Numbered from the stretch's first letter, positions 1 through 11,742 are shown. The stretch: DNA of 18,374 nucleotides from Dimargaris cristalligena (GCA_027576995.1 JANBQC010000569.1:1-18374); one strand, 5' to 3'. Notes: generated by a model not told the origin, from the sequence alone. Translations and numbers: made by a program.

Positions 1-811
1 TCACCTTTCCCTTTTATTATCTATCTTTTCAAATAAAGTTCAGTTTTCAAGGATTTGATTTCAGTTCTTTACACCTTGCATTAGCCCGCACTCACCCTTT
101 ATTAGTTAGTACCATGCCCCTCCCTAATACTAGTAGCCTGCTTGGCTGAGCCTAAGCCCACCTACCATTAGAAGCCTATCCCCAGGACTCTTGATGGACT
201 AAGAGTGGGTAACCTGGGTGACATAAATCACCCTTTAATGATAAAAAATCAGCATTCCTACCATATTCACCATTTATTATTTCTTTGGGTGATGCCTATA
301 GTATAAGCAATAAGAATAGGAAAACCCCCTGCAACAACAACTGATAGTGGTGAGCAAGTCAGGTTTCCACAATGAAATTGAGATATGCAAAATATATTGT
401 GATGAGGACAACCTAAAGGTGGTTGGTATGGCCTGATATATTTAGAATTCAATACAACTACAGAATTTGTAATGCAATGCCAATGTATAAATGTGGGGTG
501 TATTTACCATTAACTTGCAACTGAGTCCTTGGTTCTACACATTTGTTGTTGGTTTACCCTGACCATATGCCTGAGACACATATTCTGCTTTTAAACTTAA
601 GGTCAGTATACTCTATATGCCATTAGGAATTTGACCCTAACAGAAAACTCTGATAAAAATACTATTTTGGGCAACACCACTCTGCTACTAGTTGCAAATA
701 ATAGCAATTAAATAAAATACTCTTAAATGATCCGCCATCAAGGTCTTGCATATAACTAACTGTTGTTGATGGGCAGTATGGAGAGGTTGTTGATTTTTGA
801 TAATATTAATG

Positions 812-833
812 ATAACCACATATATGTTGTTAT
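812..833. repeat. Imperfect 22-bp palindrome
   Basis: The 22 bases pair with their own reverse complement at 10 of 11 positions, centred on ACATATATGT. It sits in the AT-rich segment, where such palindromes arise easily by chance, and no function is assigned. Confidence 0.4.
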
Positions 834-1058
834 TTGATCAATACATCAAAATAATGTCACCTTTGGGAAGTATCATTACCAACTGAATTCTTTCTTGACT
901 GGTCAAATGCCAATTCCACCACCACCAGATTGGTCTAAAATGGAGCCTGTAGATGCTATCCCCATCCCCGAGTCTTATGTTATCATAAAATTCTAAACAA
1001 TAATGCATATTTGAGTAGTACCAGTAATAGACTGAGTTTATCTGTCTATATATATTTA

Positions 1059-1079
1059 TGTGTGTGTGTGTGTGTGTGT
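1059..1079. repeat. (TG)n microsatellite
   Basis: About ten uninterrupted TG units, preceded by a short TA-rich run (1047-1058). This is a typical eukaryotic dinucleotide repeat and probably variable in length between isolates. Confidence 0.95.
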
Positions 1080-4000
1080 AAGAGTATAAAGAAGGGATGT
1101 ACTGGATACTCTAATATCAGCCCAGGATTATAAGGAAAAAATAGATTTGTGGGACATAATGCTTTACTACAAATGTAACATAAAATGCATGCATGAAGTA
1201 ATTATAATATATTATTATGTGGTTTTGTGAATAGGATGAGTGTATGTGGACCAGATTATCAAGTAATCACAATAATTATTCTGACATGGCCGAGTAAATC
1301 CCATGGGACTAAGAAATGGGTTTGAATGGACTTCATTACAATTTGCCTAATGCTATTATAGATGCAATTAGCCACTGAATCAACACAGCTATCTACCCAT
1401 ACAACTTAAAAATTGGGCAAAGTTTGGTCTTTTAGAATTCAAAATAAAGACTAAGCTATTGCCGGGTTTTGCAAAGATGTGATTATTAAATAAAGGTTTA
1501 TTTGGAATGAGCATGACCTGTGATGGCTTGTATATTAACCTTGGCAGAGTTCATTGACCAGAATTGGCCGTTGAAAGGGGCTCTGCTGGCCCTAATCGGA
1601 CTTTAGTATAGTCATGCCCCAGATTGCATTAAAGTGGCAGTGCCAGTTCTGATTATAATTTGTTGGCGCTTGCTATATCCGACTTACCCCATTTGGCCAC
1701 TCTCGTGATCAGCTGAACATTACCTTGACGTGTTTAAATTTTCCAAGGACATAGTCCAAAAGTAATGTCTTCGTCATCAAAACTCAATCGCCCTCAAATT
1801 ATCAATGGACCATGCTCACAGTCAAGACTGAACTGCCAAGCACAGAGAAAAATGAAGCCCAGTCTGTAACATCCCACGCAACCCTATAGTGCTATTGCCA
1901 TGTTCTTACCTAACTTTTTTACCTAGTGTGGCCATCCTTTTCAAGAAGGGGTTCTTAGAGCCATGGTTTTTATATTATCCCTAGGACCCTCTCTACTAAT
2001 CTGCGCTCCTCCCTTTTTGTTGACTGAACCTCCGACCAGGTTTATTTTTGTATGACATTATCACCTGCTTCCTAACGGCGAAGTAATTCCAGTACACACA
2101 GTTTCCAGCCTTTTTAAGACAGAAATGCTACAACCTAGCTTCCACAGGCTTGGCATACAAAGTCAAGGAAACATACTGGTAAAGTTTCGCATTAGTATTT
2201 GTTTAGATCCGCCGTCTACTGAGCGAGAAATCGGCCATGGCGTACTAGTCGGCACCATGGCCTTTGATGTTATATCTGCTCCGACAAAAAATATTAGGCT
2301 AACGGATCCCATTCTACTAACTAAATGACCTATATGACCCATGCATTCTACCCTAGGTCGGGCGGTTAACTGATTAATGCGATACTACTTCTTACCAGTA
2401 AATCCAAATAAATGGTGATCACTTCCTAAAGTGCCTGAGCGATTACCTCTTTTTAACTATCCGCTCATGCAGTCCAGTATAAATCAGGAGGAGGGAAAAT
2501 CACACTTTGCCAACTTTAAGTATCGCACTGGTATTTGCCTGTCCCGACTAGGCATTCTATGTACCAAAATAACACAATACAAGTGATATAACCCCACTTT
2601 AGAGACCTTGGGTCATTTATGTAATTATGCACCCTAGTGTAGCTGTATGTACCGAGGCAGTTTTGTGGAGAAAAAAGGCAGCCAGCAGCATATTCCTTTG
2701 GTGATCGCTTAGTGCCTGGCGCACTTGATCAACGCTTCAATCAGTAAATATATTAACCAGGGCGGTACTACCTGCCTTTTAACTGAACATCTGAAACATA
2801 GTGTTTCCGGGGCCGAGCTTTCGTAATACACCAAGGTAGGTTTGATCCCCACACTCCCTCATCCGCTCTAACATTCAGCTTACTCCCTATTGTATAGTAG
2901 CCGGCATTTTTGGCCTGAAGTACAGTACATGTAGCAAGAGAGATGGCCGATGGCTCTGAAACGCGTTATGGCTATGAATGCCCATAGTTAAGAGCAGCCT
3001 TTACAGTCGGAATGACCTTTAAGAGTTCACATACTAAATCCAACTCTTGGGATGGACAGGCGGTAGCGATCATTCTAAAGCACGGCATTTCCAATGTTAG
3101 ATACTAGATATTATTGTGAACCAGGGATCGACGCTCTACTAGTCGGAAACATAGGTTCCGAGCGGAACACTTTAGCCGAAGTGACAATAGAGGTCAAACA
3201 ATACCTAGCCAACCCATCGTACTGGCCCCCTCTTCCACATCATTACAGTCTACTTGGGTTCTTTAAAGTACCAAATACACCCATCCATCCACATTTAAGC
3301 AAACCCATGTTCCATCTTCGACTCCGCCGGGGTAATCCCACTAAAATGGTCGACGATAGCAACAACACTAAGAACTAGCGCACTTTCCATTTATGGGTTT
3401 CATGACAATCACCCTTAGGCGACCTAACTTAAGCCCCACATCGTAGTTCATTAAAGGAGACGACGACCCAGCGGCCCGTTTACCTAAACAGTGACCTGGG
3501 CTTTAGTCCATGGCTCCAGTGGCCATTTCTCAGATAGCGTCCCCCGGTTAAGAAAAATTAGTCACCTCGATTTCCAAGATTGTTGTTGTGAGGGCAACAT
3601 TATAGATCCGTTGTTGATCCTAAGTTATGGGATATTCCAAAATTAGCCGCCTGGGTTCCTAAACTATCGGCCAATTGTATGCCCTGCATTTTGACTGAGG
3701 CCAGTTCAGCTGACCCATGGGGCTACTCAAGATGGCACACCAACGAGCACCTCAGATACATGGATATGGGACACTGCGAAGGTCTTGTAAGTTGGCGAAT
3801 GCGACGTCCCAGTCATATTAACGGCAATATTTATCCTCACAGAGCTCTATGCGGGAGTAGCAATCCCAATATTATCTTAGAGCGCCAAGCGCTCATGGTG
3901 GGTAGAAAAAAAAAGAGAGAAAAGGCGGATACGGCATTAAGAGTATAGGGAATGGCCTACATGAATAACCTTCGGAACACTGGCTAATGACTTGCCGGTA

Positions 4001-4630
4001 GCTGGACTTATTGTAGTCGCGAGGATAAACATGTGCTAACAACAACATCCGACACCTTTTGGTATAATACTATTAGCCAAGACCAGCCAGCTCTTGGTTT
4101 ATTTATCGACACGTAGCGTCAGTCTTCCGTTCTGATATTATGTAAGTGGCGCTATTTTTACTGTGTCAAATATGTGATTTCCTCTTTAAGCACCTTCTCT
4201 GGGCAGGGTTTAGTGACGAACGGGGTGCAGAAAAGCTTGCTATGTAAAATACACCACTGAAAAATCGACGATTAGATTAAAAGATGGTCACTTACCAGCC
4301 TCCGAAAACCCTAGTACCCTTCTACCCAAGGATGAGCTTGGGTGTGGGCGATTCACCACCCACCCTCAGCGACCCCTCTAATCGACCAGGGACCCGTGGG
4401 GATTTTCCTGCACTCTAATTACTCAAAGGCGTTAAATAGGGGGAATCAATTGACCCTGAACAAGTTTAATTCTTAGGACAATCCATCCCGATTTTCTAAA
4501 CTGTTATGAGTTACCCACCAACCGATGCGCATTTCGTTTCACATTAGACGGAACTCCATGCCCTCCACCCAGACGTTTCTCCCCTTAAAGGTAATCACAA
4601 GGCCGAGTGGTAATATATTATAAGGACCAA

Positions 4631-4652
4631 CATTCATTCATTTATTTATTTT
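4631..4652. repeat. CATT/TTTA tetranucleotide microsatellite
   Basis: A short degenerate tetranucleotide array (CATTCATTCATTTATTTATT), followed by A-rich and then CCACCACC-type sequence. It is simple-sequence DNA only. Confidence 0.8.
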
Positions 4653-5170
4653 AAACAAAAAACCACCACCAACCCTAGCTCGTAATGTAAACCCCCATCC
4701 GATACCAGGCAATTAGATTTCTACAGCCCTTAAATGTGTCTATCCCGGTAAGCCAATGGTACATCTGGGACTCTAATTATATTAATTGTTTATCAGTACA
4801 TCCATTCAACCACATGCCTCGTTGGATAAAAAAACGGGGGCAGTTTGTAGTTAGGCTGGATATATTATCGACGTCGTTGACTCCCATACGCCCATGGTGA
4901 AGCCAGGACTTGAGAAAGGGTAGGCCCTCTGGTCTACACCTGATAAAGATTGCCAGACAACACCAGTTCCGGTAACCAAATTTGGCTAGTATAAATTCAG
5001 CTGGTAGTCTGTTTCAGGTCTAGGTAGTCGCACCACCGTCTTACTTACACATCGTACCCATGGACGACAGAATGTGGTTTTAAATTGGACCTAATTAGAG
5101 TCGCCACCAATAAAGGACGAGTCGAATATGGTCCCATTTCACCAAACGGGACTCACTCTAGTATTTCCCT

Positions 5171-5203
5171 AACCCCCCCCCTTTATTACCAACCCCCTTT
5201 ATT
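5171..5203. repeat. Two near-tandem AA-Cn-TTTATT units
   Basis: The first unit (5171-5187) has nine C residues and the second (5191-5203) has five. Both are followed by TTTATT and separated by ACC. This looks like local duplication and slippage around a C-run. Confidence 0.7.
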
Positions 5204-5943
5204 TTCAATTTTAAATCACACGGTGCTAGCCCATAAGTGTCTACTTGACCCAAGGCGGCAATTCATATACACACTCACATAAACATTGTCTATGCAGTAT
5301 CACTTTCGGTGGCTAATGCCCGCTGGCTGGATAGCTACCTGCTATAGAAATAAATTGAACACTCCGTTCGCGGGAAAAAGGGCAGGGTCGATTACGACGT
5401 AGAATCCAATCAGTCCCCGAGACTAAAATGCCAATCTTCGTTGATTCCCCCGACTACTTTACCGTTTGCCAATGAATCGCCGAAAAGGGAATAATTCAAC
5501 ATAAAGGGTACGGCTACTGTAGGTGGAGTTGGATAAGGGGGGAAAGGTGTGGCCAAATTTATGGATGGCTACGCCATTCATTAAGCAGTCTGAATTCACA
5601 GCTCCGTAAGTCGTTTTGTTGGATAGGCGAGGAGGGTTATATTGAATTAATGGGTGGTGGGTGTTTGGTATTTGACCAAGTTGGTTATTGGTACCGGCTG
5701 TTGATTAATCGTCAATACTGATTGTCCCACTTTCCCAACCACAGGTATATTTACTCGCCGACAGTGCCGGAGGTCGGTTTGCCGGTGCGAATTTTCCATG
5801 ATACAGCAACATAATCACCATTGGTTGACATGATCTATATTGGTTAAGGTTGTCCCTAAGGTGTTTACGTGATTCACGCTATACAGGTTATTGAGGGGTG
5901 TAAAGGGGGAAGGGATAGGTGAGAATAAGGATTTTACCGATAT

Positions 5944-6011
5944 CCCTGAGTGAATTACTCCCACCATTATCCTGGTTTCTCATATTTGATCATAACCATG
6001 ATCACTCAGGG
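5944..6011. repeat. Nested inverted repeats
   Basis: CCCTGAGTGA (5944-5953) is the exact reverse complement of TCACTCAGGG (6002-6011). Inside this pair is a second perfect hairpin with arms TGATCAT and ATGATCA (5987-6004, 4-base loop). The right arms overlap by three bases. A match of this size is expected about once in a window this long, so function is not implied. Confidence 0.5.
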
Positions 6012-6259
6012 TCTGAGCCTGTTTGGACTACCGAGCTCTCCATCCAGCTGTTAGGGACAGCCACGTCTCTCTTTCTCGGCTTAGTCTGAATAGTTAAAGC
6101 ACATTTGCAATGTTTGATTATCCGACGTATCCTCCACCACCTACTCGCACCTTCTATTAATTCGGAACACTCACACACATGCCCTGGCGGCCTGAATAGA
6201 CCATGTGTAACATGGAATAACAACCGCCCCCCTTCTACAACACCTTTAAGGGACACTAC

Positions 6260-6349
6260 CACGTACATTTGGGGAACTCAATACCCCCACCAGTCCAACG
6301 CTGGGTCAGCATGCTGCGTTTCACGTACGTCTTTCATCCCCACGTACGT
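6260..6349. repeat. Three clustered CACGTAC motifs
   Basis: CACGTAC occurs at 6260-6266, 6322-6328 and 6341-6347. The last two extend to the 9-mer CACGTACGT, with starts 19 bases apart. ACGTACGT is self-complementary. The spacing and identity are compatible with a protein-binding cluster, but nothing downstream is an identified gene. Confidence 0.45.
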
Positions 6350-7762
6350 ATTGAACCGCCGCACAGCAGACCGTCCACCCATTTAGATCCGGCATTCCCA
6401 CCCCATGTATAGCCCCGGCTCAAGGCGGGTTGTACCTTATTCGGGCGACCGTCTCTAATAATACCAAAGCGGCCCTCCATTATATGGAGCGCGCCTCCCA
6501 CCCGGGAAAAGGCGAGGTGGGGGTGGGGGGTTGTCCCAAACCCTGGTCCAGCAGCATAAAAGTCCTCAGACGCAAAACAATACCAAAGATACTGCACCCC
6601 CTGTGAGGTATAAAGATATCGTTTTCGAGGGGGAGGCTGATTGCTGCAGTAGGAAGTACCAGGGAAGCCAACGCAGGGGAATGGGGGAGGGATGCGACCA
6701 GTCGCAATTAATGCAAGGGGACGGATTTGCAGATATAAATAAAATTACGAACACGGATTACAAAGGAACGATTTATCATTGCAACGGGGCTGATCAGACA
6801 AGGGGAGGGGGGTTGCGGCCATAAGTCTTGGGTGTCGCTAAACAATATACCTTGTAACTAAGGGGTCGCATGGGAGGAATACAAGCAGAGTGCGGTGTAA
6901 AGCGGCCAACAACCGCCACCTTTGCAAAGTTACAAATCGACCAGGAGGAGGTAAGGTATACAATGCCCCCTATCGGACATTTCGCTAGTCCATTAACCCA
7001 TGGCCCAGAACATGACGGCATTCAAAAAGTGGTTGGACCGGGAATACTCGACGAAACAACCACCACCACCCAACAGCAATCAACCTTATGACACTATATA
7101 GCTTTAGAACACTAGGCTGACGAATTACCCAATGTATGACCATATTTTTTCCTGAAGCGGGCTGCTGGAAAGACATCAGCCATATCTTTACAGCGTTGGT
7201 CCCCTGCATGATAAAACATTAAGATAGCAAGGGGTTAATGGCGGGACGGAATAAACGTGAAGGCCATGGAAGAGGCGGGAAATCTAAACCCCAGCCATCC
7301 TATCCTACTCTGGGGCACTCCACAGCAGCCGTCCCTTGGATGAGTCAGCCTCGATCTAGGCCAGGGAGAGAGGGCCCACTTCGCCTGATTCGATCAGCTC
7401 TAGATGGAGAGTGTGTGGGCCAGCGTAATTGAATTCAGTCCACCCAGCGGGGCTCATCCTTAAGACCTATGCTGAATCTGACTGGGTGGGTTCCCGCCAC
7501 CAGCGCAGTGCCGGAACTCCCACCGGCACCACACTCCCCTCTTCCCCCTCCTTCCCTCTTTCTCTTGCCGCCGTTTCCTTTCCCTGGCCCTGGTAACCGC
7601 CCGATGAACTAGCATCCTCCCTGCTTGTTAGGATAAGATATGGGACTTGCACATCTAGTCGTGGCCCAGCCAAAACTGATCTTTCTTCATCAGAGTGTCT
7701 ACCTTCCCACCATTCACCAACGAATTAAGCCACCAGCCAACCATAAATGACCGTCGTCACAG

Positions 7763-7808
7763 CCCTCACTCACTTACTCACTCATTCATACATATATATA
7801 TATATATA
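7763..7808. repeat. CTCA/TTCA array followed by (AT)8.5
   Basis: A degenerate CTCACTCACTTACTCACTCATTCA run leads directly into 17 bases of alternating AT (7792-7808). A 17-base AT run of the same length recurs at 15426-15442. Confidence 0.9.
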
Positions 7809-8077
7809 CCCAATACATGTTATAATAAGTGGTTCACACCTTAATGCATCGACATACACTGCGGACTCGATTCTAGATCCTCTTATAGTAATGGTCCCCA
7901 GATGCAACCCAAAGGATCGCCCAGGAATAGTAGTGTGGACCATTCAGTGCCTGACCAAGGTTAGGGGAAAAGAGGGGAACCACTGAGCTCCCATCTGTAT
8001 CCATTGAGCTTTCCCAATGCAGTGGCTCGGCGGTGGCGGCTACCCGGCTGAAGCAGGCCGCGTTACCACAGCAGCAG

Positions 8078-8146
8078 CCCCCCCCCCACTGGCCCGCTGG
8101 CCTTTTCCGGGTCCAACGGGAAAGAGAAAGAGAGAACGAGAGAGAG
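8078..8146. repeat. C10 run and GA-rich run
   Basis: CAG triplets lead into ten consecutive C residues (8078-8087). About 30 bases later an almost pure purine run of the GAGA type spans 8118-8146, interrupted only by single C residues. This is low-complexity DNA with no gene evidence. Confidence 0.8.
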
Positions 8147-10041
8147 CACTTTCTCCCATTGTCGTCTTATTTAGGATTTATCAGCCAACGGAAATGCAGT
8201 AAACAATATCTCGAAAAATGAGTGGTGGCTGGTAGCCCTGGTTCATCGCCAGTCTGTTGATACCCAATGGTTCATGTACACAAAGTAGTAACCAACGTAA
8301 ACAAGGACCCACAGTGTTGTTTGTAGACACAACAGAAGTTGGTGTAATGGGCCATGGGCGCGAGTACGAATCCCCTCCCCTGCAACCTTTCGCCACCTTT
8401 GTTGTTGTGAATTATTATGTATTGAGAAGGCCTCCAAATGTGGCCAATTATGGGCCAGCAGCTCACACTATGCAGGAATGGCATGGATCATTCATTTATT
8501 GGGATCCAAAGGTTTTCATTGGGCGATTCTAGGCCAAACTTAATCGCCCAATATTGTTCGCTTTCTCGGAAACTGAAGACACCCCCCAGTCGAAACCTGA
8601 GGCCATCAACACATTATTATTAGCATCATCATTATGACGCGGCCGTTCCTGAGCTAAGGCGGCTTACTGCAAGTCCCTCCGGCTCGTGGACCGTGGGTTG
8701 CACACCATTGACCGATTGGTAATGCGAGGTTATATATTGGCAAGACACAAGTCCCACTTGCCTAATCTAATCCCCATTTAATGGGGGCCATCTCTACTAT
8801 CCCAACCCTTTTTATCCGCCAACCTTTACCTGAATGCCGGTAGGATATCTAAATCAGCCAATAGTACTGGCCACGTAGTTGACCTAGAGGGTGGACCCCA
8901 AAATCAACTATTTTAAAAACAATACAATTGGGAACGTCCATTGTTAAACAAAAAAGAAAAGGACATCATTTATTCACTGGCCACAGCCTATCCAAGCGCG
9001 ATGGTTCATTACAGCTCATGAAAAACCATTTGCTACTTAGAATTACACAGTGCCCTCCCAGCTTTTTTTCATATGCAATGGCGCTGTCCCTCGATGGCGG
9101 CGATCCTTTACCGATCACATTCACTACTTGCTTATATTTTTTGGGACTATATACACGAACAAGGTTTATTCGCAGGGCAGGTGTGAAACTAAAAGAGAAA
9201 AGAGTAGTGTCAAACCGACATGAATTAACCTGGGCTGGTTAGTATAGACGGGTCTGCCAAGATTCATGGGAAATATAAGCAGCCATTCAATCTCCACAGC
9301 AGTACCTCTTTGGTGGCCCACCGGGTCTGACTGCCAATCACTTTGGTTACACTAAAACCCCCGAACTAACCAATCAATAGGAGCAACTCGAGGGAATTAT
9401 AACCCTCTAACCGTGGCGGGGGAACGTAAGGATACCCCCTTCCACTTGCTAACGTAACGGCGGGCCACCCGGCGATTGGTGCGGGCGACGCGGAACAAAA
9501 AGAGAAAAACGCCAACCCGCATCGTTCCGCCCATCTGCCTCTATAATTCACGGCACTGATCTACCCCAGCGTCTGCCAATTCTATTCAACTCAATTCAAA
9601 TCCAGCCGCCAGTTGACCTTCTCCGCCCTGTTTAGCCGAGTTTGGTCCCAATGTGGGCAAAGAAGCGTATAAGGAAGTTTGCCATCAGAGCGGGCTAAGA
9701 ATCCGGTTGGATCCCTCCCTCCTTCCCTCGGGTCTTATCTATTAAATGCCCCTGGTCTACCCGTTTGGATAGCCGTCATAATTTTAGATCACCACTCTAA
9801 AAAAATGGCATATGGTCGGCGCTATACCGACTCGGAGGCTTAATCTATGAGAAATTCCGTACTATGAGCCTACCACCGAGGTGGTGTATAATAGGATAAC
9901 CCGGACAATAAACAAAATCAAACTCCGGTGGTGATGGACCTTTCATCGGATTGGCGCTGAATTTGGGACCAAGTCTTAGTCTTTACCTACCCTGGCTGAT
10001 TCCGAAAGCCCCATATAGGAGACCAGTTGTTTTAATGACCT

Positions 10042-10092
10042 ACCCCCCCCCATACATACACACCTCTATATACGGTGTATGGGTGGGTGGGT
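10042..10092. repeat. C-run paired with GGGTGGGTGGG arm
   Basis: The left arm A-C9-ATAC and the right arm GTATGGGTGGGTGGG can pair over about 13 positions with two mismatches, enclosing a TA-rich loop. The 7-bp core CCCATAC/GTATGGG is exact. A small ACACC/GGTGT hairpin lies inside. No gene context explains it. Confidence 0.45.
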
Positions 10093-10817
10093 ATCAGTAG
10101 TGCTGCAATACGTGCTCTTTTACCTATATTCAAGGGGATTAAATGGCAGTTCCCATGGTGGGTTCCGGGCTCACACGGGAGTTTGAATTTCTGTCACATT
10201 GCACTCTTAAACTCCATTAGCTACATTGGTAAACAAACGGGGACATCGTTTACTAATAAATGATGATTTCACCTAATCGGCCTCTCGTAGGCGGTTGGGG
10301 GAAAAGAAGGACAAACATAATGGAAAAATATATATATGCCAAAGGATGTTTGATTGGGATTGTGATTAGGAAAAATGAAGTTCAAGTGGATAAGAGGGGA
10401 GTGATTTGTATACTACTGAAATGCCAGGCCTTCAACAATGCGATATTTAGGTTATCCGGCAATCCTTTGGGTTGCAATCAAGTTTCATGACTAAATAGCC
10501 CCCCCACCGACCTACATCTATCCATGTCTCTTGGAAAACATTTCCAAACCGCATGTCCTATTCAGGGCTGAAATGGATAAGTTGAAGGATCTAAGGACCA
10601 TGGAGGTTATATGAAGAAGTCCTTAACCGACCCTTTCCCGTTCCAAGTCGGTTATTTTTAGCCGACCATCTAAGTGATTGGTAATTAGTCATGATAATGG
10701 GCTTTTCCCAATGTGTATTATTATAATAGAATAGCCCCTTGGCGTTATAGGCCAGTGGCTCTCCGTTTCAATTATTTAGCGAGTCGAAATGTACGTCTGA
10801 TGCATTCGTGGTGCGTG

Positions 10818-10846
10818 TTTTTTTTCTTTTTTTTTGGGGGGGGGGG
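10818..10846. repeat. T8-C-T9-G11 homopolymer block
   Basis: Seventeen T residues with one interrupting C run straight into eleven G residues. It is the longest homopolymer block in the window, prone to slippage and sequencing error. Confidence 0.9.
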
Positions 10847-11320
10847 AGCAGTGCTACTAGGTGGCCCAGGGGTATCCTTCAGTCCAAACCCACTCTCCTG
10901 GGTTTTATTCCACATATTCAAGGGTGGTGTATCGTTGTATCTCCAGATGCCTGGTGGACGTATATAGCAGCCAGTCGTAGTAGAATAATGCTATTATGTT
11001 GAATCATTTGGAGTTTCCTAGTGGTGGAGGAGGAGTGGTGCTATGCAATTTTACATTGTCTTTTTGTTTTTGTACAACGGTCGTCAATTGGTTATGTATA
11101 GGTTAAGGAGTGTGCTACCATCATCCCTCCTATGAAAATGTTCGCTGCTATTTCCCTTGCGAATGTGGACTCCGCCAACAGCTGTCAGTAGGACTGGTAT
11201 TATTCGCCCAGGCAATTATGTAGTTACACAAACGCGTTCGACGCGATTGGGGACCAAGCGGAGGTTTAAAATTCTACATTGATCAGTCCTTTCTCTATGG
11301 GCTGCGGGTAGAGTTGTACG

Positions 11321-11350
11321 CCCATTGTAAAAAAATACAATGGGGTTTTT
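11321..11350. other. 9-bp hairpin with A6 loop followed by T6
   Basis: CCCATTGTA and TACAATGGG are perfect reverse complements around an AAAAAA loop, followed by GTTTTTT. The shape resembles an intrinsic terminator, but in a eukaryotic context with no adjacent gene it cannot be called one. T-runs of this length also stop RNA polymerase III, yet no upstream A/B boxes were found. Confidence 0.4.
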
Positions 11351-11736
11351 TGGTCTCTAACGAAATTAGGAACAAAGGTGTAGAGAGGGGCAGTCTAAAT
11401 TTGGCATGAGAGCCGCACGGGTTGGTAATTTTGATCAATCACCCAACTACCGAATTTGGAATGTGGGGGAGGGGTGCTTAATCCATTTTACTATATGGGT
11501 GGTCTAGCCCTATCTAATATAAAAAAAATGGGGTAATAATTCGGAGTACCTTAAATCAAAATGTGGGTTACAGCTCCTAGCGATGGCTCCGGATCTAATG
11601 TAATGGAGGGTGGGCCTACCTCGCCATTCTTTTATTCATTTATACCACGCAGGGGTATAGTATAATCTGAAAGGTACTTATTCAACAGTTCTCCAGAAGA
11701 ATTCAATATGGGAATAATAAGAAATGCGGTTTCTTA

Positions 11737-11742
11737 TTTATT
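11737..11742 (-). promoter_or_regulatory. Candidate AATAAA polyadenylation signal
   Basis: On the minus strand the sequence reads AAAATAAATAAG, containing an exact AATAAA, about 670 bases beyond the zinc-finger stop codon. It lies near where the transcript-strand pyrimidine bias of the 3' region fades. I saw no AATAAA closer to the stop. Fungal poly(A) signals are often degenerate, so an earlier end is possible. Confidence 0.3.

Larger units (their letters stand above)
1..1560. other. AT-rich, CpG-depleted non-coding segment
   Basis: No gene is recognisable here: the longest reading frame is about 60 codons and resembles nothing I know. The stretch is clearly richer in A+T than the rest of the window. 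By my count it has only five CpG dinucleotides (near 87, 732, 968, 1290 and 1462), against about 42 in the next 1440 bases. TpG and CpA are common. It carries a TG microsatellite and several AT-rich palindromes. This could be an old repeat worn down by cytosine methylation and deamination, or a different compositional domain. I see no terminal repeats or transposase motifs that would name an element. The left end lies outside the window. Confidence 0.7.
1561..5940. other. Non-coding stretch without recognisable genes
   Basis: CpG is common again from about 1568 onward and base composition is near balanced. All frames on both strands are broken by frequent stops. The longest frames (about 65 to 94 codons, for example 3094-3378 and 3679-3948) show no domain, no codon bias and no family resemblance that I can recognise. 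Small visible items are a CATT/ATTT tetranucleotide run at 4631-4652 and C-runs at 5173-5197. No tRNA, snRNA or transposon motif was seen. Confidence 0.6.
5941..8640. other. ORF-dense but unrecognised stretch
   Basis: Short frames of 60 to 97 codons overlap here on both strands, more densely than elsewhere outside the zinc-finger locus. Because both strands are open in several frames, I attribute this to higher local G+C and few stop triplets rather than to genes. Many of the frames begin with non-ATG codons. No protein family is recognisable, and I could not join them through convincing GT...AG introns. It also holds an AT microsatellite, a GA-rich run and a C10 run. Confidence 0.5.
8641..11736. 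other. Non-coding stretch without recognisable genes
   Basis: Stops are frequent in all six frames. The longest frames (8928-9242, 10075-10490, 10713-11002) start at non-ATG codons, cross simple-sequence tracts, or lack any recognisable domain. Visible structures are a C9 run with a partly complementary G-rich arm (10042-10092), a T/G homopolymer block (10818-10846), and a 9-bp hairpin followed by T6 (11321-11350). The AATAAA-type signal at 11737-11742 is taken as the end of the neighbouring transcription unit. Confidence 0.6.

Noticed and set aside
1..1560. Named transposable element in the AT-rich segment
   Set aside because: No terminal repeats, target duplication, transposase or reverse transcriptase motifs are visible. 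Only the compositional signal is supported.
2233..2262. Inverted repeat GGCCATGG...CCATGGCC
   Set aside because: Eight-base arms at this spacing are expected several times per window, and the word CCATGG is itself over-represented here.
2836..2852. tRNA T-arm-like hairpin (GTAGG-TTTGATC-CCCAC)
   Set aside because: Only four of five stem pairs form, and there is no matching acceptor, D-arm or anticodon arm at the right distance upstream.
6105..7091. Three plus-strand frames in the same phase that could be a broken gene
   Set aside because: The stops between them are real, the first frame starts at TTG, the opposite strand is equally open, and no family resemblance or convincing intron was found.
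10075..10490. Two frames joined by an ATGA overlap, as in bacterial operons
   Set aside because: The first starts at GTG, there is no ribosome binding site, the context is eukaryotic, and neither product is recognisable. The overlap is probably chance.
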